Below, piece after piece: positions 22,246 to 33,361 of a stretch of 64,000 bases of DNA (positions within the stretch are counted from its first letter, which is position 1; each line of letters starts with the position of its first letter). The position numbers were made by a program, and so were the translations under genes. The stretch lies in contig CP038129.1 of assembly GCA_004519485.1 (NCBI GenBank), positions 248,001 through 312,000 on the forward strand, given 5' to 3'. The stretch comes from Nannochloropsis oceanica. Its lineage: Eukaryota; Sar; Eustigmatophyceae; Eustigmatales; Monodopsidaceae. The notes beneath the pieces were generated by a model, which ran no database searches, was not told where the DNA came from, and saw nothing but the letters and a program-made list of their open reading frames with translations.

Positions 22246-23931
22246 CTACTCCTGGGTGAAGGTGGAGACGAAGACGTTGTAGTCCTCCAGGTTGAGAACC
22301 GCGTGCCACCACATGGACGGAAAGTGCTGAGGAAGGGGAAAGAGGCAGGGAGGAGAAGATGGGTGGGGGTAAGAGGGGAATGATTCGATTTGTGTATTCC
22401 ACGCCGTATTTGATGTGACTCTTTGGTGAGATTGATTACCACCATGGCCTAGCCTCTGATCATATTGACAGCTTTGCTTTGATACATCGCTCCCTCACCA
22501 GTATTTCCCCCGGGCCGATGTCGCAGATGAAGGGCATGGCGTTCGTTCCTGCCTCTAGGCATATCTCCTACGGAGGGAGGGAGGGAGGAAGGGAGGGAGG
22601 GAGGGAAGGAGTGAGGGAAGGGGAATGATTCTGCGCTGCTTCGTAAGATGAGACTACTTCCAAAGCAGGAGGGAGGGAGAGAGGAGGGAAGAAAGGGAGG
22701 GGGAGAGTGAAGGAGGGAGGGAAGGAAGTGGAGGCCGCTTCCATCTACCCATGCTTCTGACAACAGCCTTTCGCCCTCCCTCCCCCCCTCCCTCTCTCCC
22801 TCTCCTTCTTTCCCTTCCTTCCCTCCCTTCCTCCCTCCTTCCCTCTCTCCCTACTCTCCTGCCTTCCTCTCCCGTACCTCGCCGTCTTCAACGACCATGC
22901 CAGATCCTTCTTCCTCCCTCCCTTTCTCTCTCCTTCCTCCTCCTCCTTCTCCTCCCAGCGTGGGCAGTACATGCTCTTGCCATTGGAGGCTGCTCATGTT
23001 AGGATGGAAGGAGGGAGGAGGGGAGGACGAAGGGGGGTAGAGAAACCACCTCTTCCGTCCGTGCAGCACCTAAGGAGGGAGGGAGGGAGGGAGGGAGGGA
23101 TGGGAGGGATGGGAGGGATGGGAGGGATGGGATGGAGGGGTGTGGTGTGAGTCCTGTCTTTTTCGTCGCTGTCCTCTCCATCTTCCCTCCCTCCCTCCGT
23201 CCGTACCTCGCTGTAGCCCGGGCCGTGGATGTGCCAGGAAACGCCGGAATGACGAGGACCGAGGCCGAAGCTAGTGAAAGAGGAAGGGAGGGAGGGAGGG
23301 AGGGAGGGAGGAAAAGAAGGAGGGGGGGAGGGGAAGCGGGGAGGAAGTGAGAGAGAGAGGAAATAGGGAGGGAGGGAGGAAAGAGTGAGAGGGGGAGAGG
23401 GAGGGAAGGAGGAAGGGAGGCAGGGAGAGAGGGAGGGAGAGAGGGAGAGAGGAAGGAAAGAGAGAGAGGGAGGGAGGAAAGAGAGAGAAGGAGGGAGGGA
23501 GGGAGGAAAGAGAGAGAGGGAAGGAGGGAGGGAGGGAGGGTTTAACCACCTCAAGGCCCCGTCGGGGTCGGAGCAAGTCCGGCAAGGAGGGCGTTGGTAG
23601 TGCGACAAAAAGGAGGCCCACTTAGGAGGGAGGGAGGGAGGGAAGGAGGGAGGGAGGCAGGGAGGCCATCAGATGTAACGTTAGACGGTGACATCAAGCC
23701 TCCTCCCTCCCTCCCTGCCTCCCTCCCCCTCTCCCTCCCTCTCTTTGTCCGTTTTTCCCACCCTACCTCCTCCCCAAATGTATTTCCGAACAAATACATC
23801 GTGTCGTTCGCTCCCCTCCCTCCCTCCCTCCCTCCCCTCCTCCCTCCCTCCCTCCATTCTTCCTGCAGGTACTCCCGCAGCGTTTTGTGTGACTCGCCTT
23901 GGCTGTAGGCGTTGCTGCTTGTCAGCTTGGC
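22246..23931 (-). pseudogene. JMJD8: JMJD8-like JmjC gene, copy A, 5' truncated
   Basis: Minus-strand exons: 23931 to about 23870 (AKLTSSNAYSQGESHKTLRE), a NDTMYLFGNTFGEE exon near 23830-23780, 23620-23550 (WASFLSHYQRPP), 23270-23207 (HSGVSWHIHGPGYSE), 23069-22878 (VLHGRKRWFLYPP, FHPNMSSLQW), 22567-22499 (EAGTNAMPFICDIGPGEIL) and 22326-22246 (HFPSMWWHAVLNLEDYNVF, ending VSTFTQE and TAG). The order and motifs match animal JMJD8 (HWHGPGYSEV, GRKRWFLYPP, LYFPDRWWHATLNL, VFISTFLG). All listed phases fit except the donor of the AKLTSS exon. The upstream exons present in copy B are replaced by the duplication junction at about 24022, so this copy has lost its N terminus unless a new start is used. 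Confidence 0.8.
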
Positions 23932-24027
23932 CTAAGGAGAGAGGGAGGAAGGGCGGGAGGGAGGCAGGGAAGAGGGGAAGGCAGGACAGGAAGGAAGGGA
24001 GGGAAGGAAGGGTCAATATTCAAACTT

Positions 24028-24323
24028 CGCCGCCCGTCGATCTCGACTACCATGTAGGGGGCATCGTCGGGGTGGACGGGAAATTAGTTGAAAGCCTTGT
24101 ACAGCTCAAGCTGAGGCATCTCGTCGTTGGGTTGGACGAGGGTGGCGGCATCTTCGAAGGGGCAGTAGGAGACGCGCAGCTCGGGCAGGTGGTCGTTGAG
24201 CGCCGTCATGTCGACGCGCCAAGAGATCATCGCTCGGCTCTGTCCGTCAAAACTCGTTTGAAGGCCTGCAGCCTTAGACGACGATAACGAGAACGAAGTG
24301 CTACTCGTCCAACGTGTGATCAA
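24028..24323 (-). mobile_element. Reverse-transcriptase relic, copy in unit B
   Basis: Duplicate of the first segment of the relic at 15825-16116, nearly identical. It is a small fossil fragment, broken, and marks the start of the duplicated unit. Confidence 0.5.
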
Positions 24324-25194
24324 GAAATTCTAGTGAGGATCGGGAAAGAGCATTCGGAAATCCGTACACAACATAACATTGGAGAAACTTTCTTCTTTTC
24401 TTCAATTCCTTCGGTCGTGCCTCGCCCTCATCTCAAGGTCCCTTCCTAACAACAGGGCGGGCCCAAAAAATCAGTCTCGCCTCTGATAATATATCACACT
24501 AACCATACCAACATTTGTACATTTTCAGTATGTAAAGAAGACCATTCTCATTGATCTCACCAGCACCAGCATGTATGAAATTATTTCCCTGGCAAGTTGA
24601 GCCCTCTTTTTTTCCTCTCTCTTTTTCTCTCTATCTTTCTATCGCTATCTCTCTATCTATCTCTCAGACTCACACTCTCTCTCTCCCCACGTCTTCTTCT
24701 TCCTATCTCCGTAATTCAACAAAATTCATCTCATATCAAACATTTTCCCTTCTTTTTTATCGACCATATTTGCACTTGTGACCTTTTTCCTCATCCAATG
24801 TATAGCTACTTGTATGAATGCGGCCACTTAAAGTAACGGTATTTTCAAAATGTTTCATCACTTGTCACGTGAAAAGGACATCCTGGCTCCCCTTCCCCGG
24901 TTTACATAATCGTCAACGTCGCGCGAAAGACACAGCAGACGGTCTACAAGGGAAAGAAGAATCTTCTGAAAGCTTTCTGCTAATTTGATTCTACTGCATA
25001 AAGCGGAAATGTATCGTTTTCATTGCCTCTCCACTCGTTCCGGTCGGATGCCCTTGTCCCCGAGAGTAACGGATCAGGCCACATCATGTCGCCTTAGAAG
25101 TCAAGGGACACCCTCTGCCGTGTCCACCGCGATAGTAATTTATGTACTCCACAAGCCATCGTCAGATAATCATGGTACCCAAAAATAGAGCGTC

Positions 25195-26945
25195 CTACAT
25201 AAGACACACTCGTCCATCAGGCGACACGCGCGAAACGGTAGACAGAGGGTCTTCGTGGCACATTACGCAGACAATGCCCTGCATCCCGTTTGCGAGCGTC
25301 ATCCGGACAGATACATAGATACCGAGGTTGTCGGTGACAACACGACAGCGTAGCCGTTCCACTTTCCCGACCGACTTGAAGGCGGAGACGGCAGTGAGTG
25401 CCCTGAACAGCGCCATCTTATCTTCCGGGTGGACAATATTCCAGAAGCTGGACCCCACCAGCTGCGCGGGCTCAGCGTGAAGGATGCATCGAGCGGTCTT
25501 GTTGATGTACAGCACCTGGCTCTGAATGTCGGGGGAGATGACACATATCATGTCCGGCGCATCTTCAACAATGTTCTTGTACATTTCCATGCGACTCACG
25601 TCCTTGTGCAGGTCACCATGCAGCCGGCTGCACCGGTAGCGAGACAAGCGATTGTACATGCGTGCGCGAATCTTGCGTCGCTCCACCTTCTCCTCTGCCG
25701 TTAATCCCGACAGGTCCTCTTTCCTTGCTCGTCGCTGCTTCTCTGTGCTCTGATGTAGATAAAGAACGAGTGAATGGAGACAAACAAAGAGTGAGTTCCC
25801 AACAAAGGCTGAGAAAAGACGCAAGCACCATGCTCATATCTCTCTGTTCTCTTACCGGAAGGTACTTTCCCATGATCTTGGAGTATCTGCCAGGCAGCCG
25901 TCCCACCGAAACACCCATCACACCAGCTCGAATCTCCTGCAGCAGCAGAGGGGTCTCGCTCAGCGGTGCAATCGGTGGATAGATCTTGGCTTCCACGTGC
26001 TCGGTGGTGAGCGGTAAGTCGTTCATAGAAAAGCACTTGGTCGACGCCATCATATGCTGCTTTTTAGTTGGCTGCATTTGGCATTGTAGGAAGTAATGAA
26101 GCTGCAGTGGTAGGTGACTTCGGTTGAAATACTGCTGGAGCTGGTGGTGCTGCTGTGCTAGAAAAGACGGCGAGGCCTGGGAGAGTACCTTGGTCATCTT
26201 ATCATCCAGGATAGCATGCTGATGAATGGCCGACGGGTGAAACTGTTGCTGGTACTGGGTCAGAAAGGATTGCAATGATTTGTCGACCATCTGCTTCTGA
26301 AGTTCTAAGGTTGTGTGTGAGGGGGGGGGGTATGTATGTATGTTGAAGTGAGCGTGCGCGCCTACGAATAGATGCCTGGTGCGCATGTAGATGCTTGTGT
26401 GTGACGCGGGGCGGGATATACCTGTGTATATATTCTTTTTGCTTACAATGTCGTAGAAGCATTTGTCAGCATGCTGGTGGCCAAACACATAATGGCGACG
26501 GGAAAATGAAAAATGAAAAGATGAAAAAGAAACATTATGCGGAGTGTGTCGTACACGTACGCTTCCATGTACAAGGCCACGTACAAGTCGGGGGATGATG
26601 TATGTAGTTGATCAGGAAAATGTATACATAGAGGCATAGAGGAGGCAACTTGGGGAATAATGGGCACCAATCGCCTTCCAAAAACGTACCGTGGTTCGCT
26701 GCTACGAGAGAAGAGGCCCAAGACGAGGGGTAACACGGCGTGGAGACGAGAAGCGGGTCAGCAGCGGCGGAGAGTGTTGCTAGGCTGCACAGGGCTGCCG
26801 CGCCGCCGTGTGCCTTTTTCTCGTCCAAGTCAACAGAATCCTTCATTCCGTGGAGGCAGTCGCGCTGGCTTTGGTCCCGCCGCTGCTCAGCAGTGGGACC
26901 AAAAGCCCCGATTGGAGAATGAGAACACGTATAAGCGAATGTCAT
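25195..26945 (-). CDS. Gln/His-rich basic-region PAS protein, copy B
   Basis: Three in-phase exons on the minus strand: 26945-26690, 26304-25856 and 25749-25195 (stop), 419 residues. Compared with copy A it lacks two codons in exon 1 (SHSPIGAFG instead of SYSREDIGAFG) and differs at scattered residues (RKIRARMYN for RKVRALMYN; VGRLPGRYS for VGRLSGRYS; last residues RVCLM). Same basic region followed by a PAS domain; no LOV cysteine motif. The reading frame is complete and most differences are conservative, which argues that both copies are or were recently functional. An alternative upstream ATG lies at 26990. Confidence 0.85.
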
Positions 26946-26989
26946 TGGGCCAACAGAAGCTCGGATAGACTGTGATTTGTGACACTGCA

Positions 26990-27360
26990 TGTATGGGCAG
27001 ATGGGAGCTGGGAGATGGTTCTAAGAGGGCTAATGACAGAAAGCGGGCGGCGGCGGCGGAGTGCAGGCACGACATATGGACACACGTGGTGCTCCTGTCT
27101 GTCTGTGGTCAGCCAGCCAGCCATACGTGCACAGCGAAAGCAAGCAAAAACATGTGGCAGCAAGGGAATCAATCCGGTGCGTCGGATTGTACACCGAGAG
27201 GGCCTGCTGCTAGCTGAGGGCCTGCTGTTTGCTCGGTAAATAGCTCGAGGGAATGGAGAGTGCTCCGATTTATCTCTTTTTTGTCGGAATCAAAGGCCGA
27301 CATTGTGCGATGGATGACGTAATCTATTATTGAAATAGACGCGTGAAGCCCTTACGAGGA
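26990..27360. repeat. About 315-base satellite, unit B
   Basis: One unit plus a partial, with the same words as at 18840-19310 but about 190 bases shorter, which explains the change of offset between units A and B. Confidence 0.85.
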
Positions 27361-27432
27361 CTCAAAGACAGAGAGGGAGAGATGGAGGGATAAAGAGAAG
27401 GAGGGGGGCGGCACAGCAGGCACACCTCTTAC

Positions 27433-28091
27433 GTCCGAGAGGAGCATGACTTGGTGGTAGGGCGTGTCCACCATCCGGGGCTTGCCGGAAATGACGCCGA
27501 TGGAGAGCGAGGTCTGGCCGTTCCCGGCCACCTGGGGAAGGAGGGAAGGAGGAAGGGAGGGAGAGAGGGAGGAAGGGTGGGAAAAAGGGTGAGACATGGC
27601 GGCCAGGAAGCGGGCCTTATCCATCTCTCTCGCTCAATATGACTGCGAGGGAAAATTGATTGAGGAAGGGAGGGAGGGAGGGCAGGAGGGCGGGAAGGGC
27701 GGGAAGCTACCTGGATTTCCACGTATTCTACCAGAGGGCTCACGGACCAGATCATCTCTATGCCTTAATCGCGATCGAAGCGGACGGTCTGAGATAGCCA
27801 AGGCATGTCCAGGCCCAAGGTGAAGCCTGTGAGGACCTAGGGAGGAGAGGGAGGGGAGGAAGGAAGGGATGGAGGAGAGGTAGGGTGTGAGTCTTACAGG
27901 AAGGAAGGCTAAAATTCATAGGCAATGAAAGAGGGGGAGGGGAAAGAGAGTAAGGTGTGTCGACGATGAGGGAGGGAGGGAGAGAGGGAGGAAGGGAGGG
28001 AGGGAGGGAGGGAGGGAATGAAGGCTGACCTCTTCTTCGTCTTCATCGGCGTCGGCTTTGGGTGGTGCCTCCTTGTGCACAGTGCCTGGTG
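27433..28091 (-). pseudogene. Fragment of an unrecognised gene, copy B
   Basis: Exons 28091-28030, 27836-27711 and 27531-27433 are essentially identical to copy A (offset 8007), including the in-frame TAA in the middle exon and the truncation by satellite at the 3' side. Confidence 0.6.
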
Positions 28092-28309
28092 CTGTGAGGA
28101 CAAGTGAAAGAGCCAGAAAAGAATAGGGTGTGTGTGTGAGAGAGACAGGTGAAAGAGCCAGAAAAGAGTAGAAGAGAAATAAGGAAGAAAGAATGACAAG
28201 ATGAGGGAGGAGGAGTGAGCGATAGAGTTCGAGGCACGCGTTCCATTTTAAGAACCAGCGCAGAATCATCCCCCAATTCTCCCTCCCTCCCTCTCTCCCT
28301 CCCTATAGG

Positions 28310-28675
28310 ACATGTACGGAGGCAGGAACGAACGCCATGCCCTTCATATGCGACGTCAGCCCGGGGGAAATACTGGTGAGGGAGCGAGGGAGGGAGGGAG
28401 GGAGGATGTACGCATGTGTTTCATCAAACGATGCATCAAAGCAAAGCTGTCGATATGTTCAGAGGCTAGGCCATGGTCGGTATCAATCTCCAAAACGTCA
28501 CATCAAATACGGCGTGGAATATATATATCGAATCATTTCCCTCTTACCCTCACCCATCTTCTCCTCCCTGCCCCCCTCTCTCCCCTCAGTATTTCCCCTC
28601 CATGTGGTGGCACGCGGTTCTAAACCTGGAGGACTACAACGTCTTCGTCTCCACCTTCACCCAGGAGTACAACAC
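28310..28675 (+). pseudogene. Inverted copy of the last two JMJD8 exons, unit B
   Basis: Identical in structure to 20303-20668: plus-strand exons reading EAGTNAMPFICDVSPGEIL and YFPSMWWHAVLNLEDYNVF, with no upstream exons. Confidence 0.75.
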
Positions 28676-29059
28676 GGGAGGGAGGAAGGGAGGGAGCGAT
28701 AAAGAAGAGGGGCATCACACCAACGAAGCAATGAAGCGAGGGAGGGGGAAAGGTCGGAAGGAGGGAGCATGAGGAGGTTGTTTGTCCATTTTCAAATGTA
28801 TTTAAGGCTCGAAGAAAACGCGGGTATAATAATGAGAAAGACCTTGAGCAGATCGATGGTTGCGATGGAGAAACTCACACACACTAGTGAGTGTCTGTCT
28901 CGCATGTGCTCCATATTTTTGCTTTCTATCCCTTCTCTTTTGCTCATGATGTATTCGCTCAGCGTTTCGTCTATCGCGTGTGTTTCTTTCCCTTTGTGAA
29001 GTCTTTCGTTTTGTGAATACTTGATGCGCGTCCTCGTATCCAAGCGATGTCTACTATCG

Positions 29060-30000
29060 CACAATGTCGGTCCTTGATTTCGACAAGAAAGAGATAAAGC
29101 GGGGCACCCTCCTTGCCCTCCAGATATTTGCAAGTCGCAAGCCCTCTCGGTGTAAATCCGACGCACCCAGAAAGGGGAAGCCTTGGTTGATTCCCTTGCT
29201 ACCATATGTCAAGGCTTGCTTTCGCTGCCCACGTATGGCTGGCTGGCTGGCAACAGACAAATGGTTGCACCATGTGTGTCCACATGTCGTGCCTGTGCTC
29301 CGCCGCCGCCGCCCACTCTCTGTCTTTGGGTCACCCTCCATGCCCTCCAGATCTGGAGCCAGATATTTGCCGAGCAAGCATGCCATCTGGCAAGACATCT
29401 GGAGGGCATGGAGAGTGCCCCGTTAATCTCCTTTTTGATCGGAATCAAAGGCCGGTATTTCGGGGAGGGGGTGATGGATGATGCAATCTATTAGCCATTG
29501 AAGCAAGGTTTTCATTGTGTGGCAGCAAGGTTTCCTGATTTTCAATCTGGTGTGTCGGATATACACCGTGAGGGCTTGCTGCTTGCTCGGTAAATATCTG
29601 GACGTAATGGAGAGTGCTCCGCTAATCCTTTTTGGTCGGAATCAAAGGCCGACATGGTGCGATGGACGATGCAATCTCTCATTAAAATGGACGCATGAAG
29701 CCCTTACGAGGACCCAAAGACAGAGAGCGGGCGGCGGCGGCGGAGTACAGGCACGACATGTGGACACACATGGTGCTACCGTCTGTCTGTGGCCAGCCAG
29801 CCAGCCATACGTGGGCAGCGAAAGCAAGCCTTGACATATGGTAGCAAGGGAATCAACCAAGGCTTCCCCTTTCTGAGTGCGTCGGATTATACACCGAGAA
29901 GGCTTGCGGCTTGCTCGGCAAATGTCTGGAGGGCATGGAGGGTGCCCCGCTAAGCTCCTCCTTGTCGAAATCAAGGACCGACATTGTGCGATAGCAGACA
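29060..30000. repeat. About 315-base satellite inside the palindrome, unit B
   Basis: Facing satellite pieces around the palindrome centre, plus the extra 123-base piece. Confidence 0.85.
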
Positions 30001-30375
30001 TCGCTTCGATACGAGGACGCGCATCAAGTATTCACAAAAGGCTTCTCAAAGGGAAAGAAACACACGCGATAGTGGAAACGCTGTGCGAATACATCATGAG
30101 CAAAAGAGAAGGGATAGAAAGCAAAAATGTGGAACACATGTTTGAGATAGATTCACCAGCCAAATGAGCATGTTTCTCCATCGCAACCATCGATCTGCTC
30201 AAGGTCTTTCTCATTATTATACCCGCGTTTTCTTCGAGCCTTGTATACATTTGAAAATGGACAAACAACCTCCTCATGCTCCCTCCCTCCCACCTTTCCC
30301 CCTCCCTCGCTTCATTGCTTCGTTGGTGTGATGCCCCTCTTTTTTATCGCTCCCTCCCTTCCTCCCTCCCTTGTC

Positions 30376-33361
30376 CTACTCCTGGGTGAAGGTGGAGACG
30401 AAGACGTTGTAGTCCTCCAGGTTGAGAACCGCGTGCCACCACATGGAGGGAAAGTGCTGAGGAAGGGGAAAGAGGCAGGGAGGAAAAGGTGGGTGGGGGG
30501 TAAGAGGGAAATGATTCGATATATATATTCCACGCCGTATTTGATGTGACTCTTTGGTGAGATTGATTACCACCACGGCCTAGCCTCTGATCATATTGAC
30601 AGCTTTGCTTTGATACATCGCTCCCTCACCAGTATTTCCCCGGGGCCGATGTCGCAGATGAAGGGCATGGCGTTCGTTCCTGCCTCCAGGCATATCTCCT
30701 ACGGAGGGAGGGAGGGAGGAAGGAAGGGAGGGAGGGAAGGAGTGAGGGAAGGGGGATGATTCTGCGCTGCTTCGTAAGATGAGACTACTTCCAAAGCAGG
30801 AGGGAGGGAGAGAGGAGGGAAGAAAGGGAGGGGGAGAGTGAAGGAGGGAGGGAAGGAAGTGGAGGCCGCTTCCATCTACCCATGCTTCTGACAACAGCCT
30901 TTCGCCCTCCCTCCCTCCCTTCCTCTCTCCCTCTCCTTCTTTCCCTTCCTTCCCTCCCTTCCTCCCTCCTTCCCTCTCTCCCTACTCTCCTGCCTTCCTC
31001 TACCGTACCTCGCCGTCTTCAACGACCATGCCAGATCCTTCTTCCTCCCTCCCTTTCTCTCTCCTTCCTCCTCCTCCTTCTCCTCCCAGCGTGGGCAGTA
31101 CATGCTCTTGCCATTGGAGGCTGCTCATGTTAGGATGGAAGGAGGGAGGAGGGGAGGACGAAGGGGGGTAGAGAAACCACCTCTTCCGTCCGTGCAGCAC
31201 CTATGGAGGGAGGGAGGGAGGGAGGGAGGGATGGGAGGGATGGGAGGGATTTGAGGGAGGGGTGTGGTGTGAGTCCTGTCTTTTTCGTCGCTGTCCTCTC
31301 CATCTTCCTTCCCTCGCTCCCTCCCTCCCTCCCTCCCTCCCTCCGTACCTCGCTGTAGCCCGGGCCGTGGATGTGCCAGGAAACGCCGGAATGACGAGGA
31401 CCGAGGCCGAAGCTAGTGAAAGAGGGAGGGAGGGAGGAAGGGAGGAAAGGACGAAAAGAAGGAGGGGGGGAGGGGAAGCGGGGAGGAAGTGAGAGAGAGA
31501 GAAGAAACGGGGAGGGAGGGAGGAAAGAGAGAGAGGGAAAGAGGGAGGGAAGGAGGAAAGAGAGAGAGGGAGAGAGGGAGGGAGGGGAGGAAGGGAGGGG
31601 AGGGAGGAAGGGAAGGAGGGAGGGAGGAAAGAGAGAGAGGGAGGGAGGGAGGGAGAGAGGGAGGGAGGGAGGGTTTAGCCACCTCAAGGCCCCGTCGGGG
31701 TCGGAGCAAGTCCGACAAGGAGGTCGTTGGTAGTGCGACAAAAAGGAGGCCCACTTAGGAGGGAGGGAGGGAGGGAAGGAGGGAGGGAGGCAGGGAGGCC
31801 ATCAGATGTAACGTTAGACGGTGACATCAAGCCTCCTCCCTCCCTCCCTGCCTCCCTCCCTCTCTCCCTCCCTCTCTTTGTCCGTTTTTCCCACCCTACC
31901 TCCTCCCCAAATGTATTTCCGAACAAATACATCGTGTCGTTCGCTCCCCTCCCTCCCTCCCTCCCTCCCCTCCTCCCTCCCTCCCTCCATTCTTCCTGCA
32001 GGTACTCCCGCAGCGTTTTGTGTGACTCGCCTTGGCTGTAGGCGTTGCTGCTTGTCAGCTTGGCCTAAGGAGAGAGGGAGGGAGGGAGGGAGGGAGGGAG
32101 GGAGGGAGGGAGGGAGGGAGGGAGGACAGGAAGGAAGGGAGGGAAGGAAGGGAGGGAAGGAAGCGTCAATCTTCAATTTTCGACGTTCTTCCACCCACCG
32201 CCTTCCCTCCCTCCTCCCTCCCTCCCTCCCTCCCTCCCTCCCTCCTCACCTCCAAGTGCCCGTACTTGTGTAGTAAGTTCTCCCTTTCCGTCATCATCCG
32301 GAACGCCGCGTTATACGAGTGCGCTTCCTCCCTCCCGCCCTCCCGCCCTCCCACCTCTGACTTCTCCCCTCCATACTTTCTATGCCCTCCCTCCTTCCCT
32401 CTCTCCCCCCCTCCCTCCTCCTGATCGGGGAGGAGTATGACGACGGGAGACGGGAAGGAGCGGAGGGGAAGAGGGAGGGAAGCGAGAGGGATCCGAGGTA
32501 GCATGCAGGAGGAGGAGGAGGCTTCTTGATGATGTGGATGTTGTTGTGGCTGTGCAAGGGAGGGAGGGAGGGAGGGAGGGAGTGATGCAAGGACGTAAAT
32601 GATAAGGAGAGGGTAGATCGGTTGACTGGTCGTTTGCTGGTAACACAAACCCCTCCTTCCCTCCCCCCCTCCCTCCCTCCCTCCCTGACAGGCCATATAC
32701 TGGTATGGTGACACCCCTCCCTCCCTCCCTCCCTCCTTCCTTCCTTCCCTCCCTCCCCCTTCACCTGCACATGCTCCAGGGATGCGAGTCGGTCGCTCTG
32801 CATGACCAAGAAGTACGAGGAAATGAAGCCCCAAAAGGTCGACCCTGCCAACAGTAGCAGCCCCCCCGGCCCTCCCCACAGCGAGGCTTTCTCGCCCTTC
32901 CTCCGTTTGCTGCTGCTGCTGCTGCTGCTGATGTTACCGATACAGGTGCTGGTCGTACTGCTGGTAATGACGCTGCTGCTGGTGCTGTTGTTTTTGCTGG
33001 TGCTGGTGCTGGTGCTGGTGGTTGAAGTGTTTGTCGTACTACTGACGACGCTGGTGGGATGGACCCCTTGGGAGGGACGGGAGGAAGGCGCGGACAAGGA
33101 GGCTGGTGTGCCGGAAAGGGGATAGGAGGGAGGGAGGGAGGGAGGGGAGGAGGAGGAAAAAGGGAGGTGGAAGGAAGAAGAGGCCGAAGGCAAGGAGGAG
33201 GAGGAAGGAAAGGAGGAGGAGGAGGAAGGAAAGGAGGAGGAGGAGAAAGGGAAGGAGGAGGAGGAGGAGGAAGGAAAGGAGGAGGGTGAAGGGAAGGAGG
33301 AGGAGGAGGAGGAAGGAAAGGAGGAGGGTGAAGGGAAGGAGGAGGAGGAGGAAATAATCAT
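30376..33361 (-). CDS. JMJD8: JMJD8-like JmjC-domain protein (fullest copy)
   Basis: Minus-strand exons: a 5' exon ending before GTGAAG at about 32769 with a membrane segment (GGLLLLAGSTFWGFISSYFL) and SDRLASLEHVQ; an exon from about 32552 to 32250 with SFPSPVVILLPDQ and AHSYNAAFRMMTERENLL; 32064 to about 31998 (AKLTSSNAYSQG); 31943-31900 (NDTMYLFGNTFGEE); 31753-31683; 31412-31349 (WHIHGPGYSEV); 31200-31009 (GRKRWFLYPP); 30698-30630; 30456-30376 (WWHAVLNLEDYNVF, TAG). Animal JMJD8 is an ER-lumenal, N-terminally anchored protein and, like this one, has His-x-His where active JmjC oxygenases have His-x-Asp. The most upstream ATG, at 33361, opens a Ser-rich TCC-repeat stretch that may not be translated. 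One splice junction (3' end of the AKLTSS exon) stays unresolved. Confidence 0.82.
32080..32124. repeat. GGGA tract replacing mixed sequence in unit B
   Basis: Eleven uninterrupted GGGA units, where unit A at about 23940-23985 has interrupted GGGA/GGCA sequence. This shows rapid turnover of the microsatellite since the duplication. Confidence 0.8.
33120..33355. repeat. GGA/AAGG purine-rich repeat
   Basis: Imperfect GGAGGAGGAAGGAAA repeats. On the minus strand they would encode a Ser/Phe/Pro run at the front of the JMJD8-like frame. Confidence 0.85.

Larger units (their letters stand above)
20290..22575. repeat. Large inverted repeat (palindrome), unit A
   Basis: The left arm, about 20290-21320, and right arm, about 21590-22575, are reverse complements with scattered mismatches; the centre is about 270 bases. 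For example, 20765-20875 pairs with 22025-22150, and 21060-21300 pairs with 21600-21860. Arms hold the JMJD8 3' exons at their outer ends and satellite DNA toward the centre. Confidence 0.9.
15825..24022. repeat. Tandem segmental duplication, unit A
   Basis: The sequence from the GCCGCCCGTCGATCTCGAC word at about 15827 recurs from about 24029, with offset 8199-8201 early, 8007 in the middle and 8130-8133 late. The changes in offset reflect local insertions and deletions in the satellite. Most stretches of 100 bases differ by zero to three bases. Unit A ends at about 24022, within a GGAAGG tract, where unit B begins. Confidence 0.93.
28297..30706. repeat. Large inverted repeat (palindrome), unit B
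   Basis: Same structure as 20290-22575. The centre is about 123 bases longer: an extra satellite-derived piece at about 29328-29450 (CCCTCCATGCCCTCCAGATC) is present only here. Confidence 0.9.
24023..32172. repeat. Tandem segmental duplication, unit B
   Basis: Second copy of the 8.1-8.2 kb unit, from the ATATTCAAACTTCGCCGCCC junction at about 24020 to about 32172, where the sequence diverges from the end of unit A (GTCAATATTC versus GTCAATCTTC, then unrelated). Confidence 0.93.
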
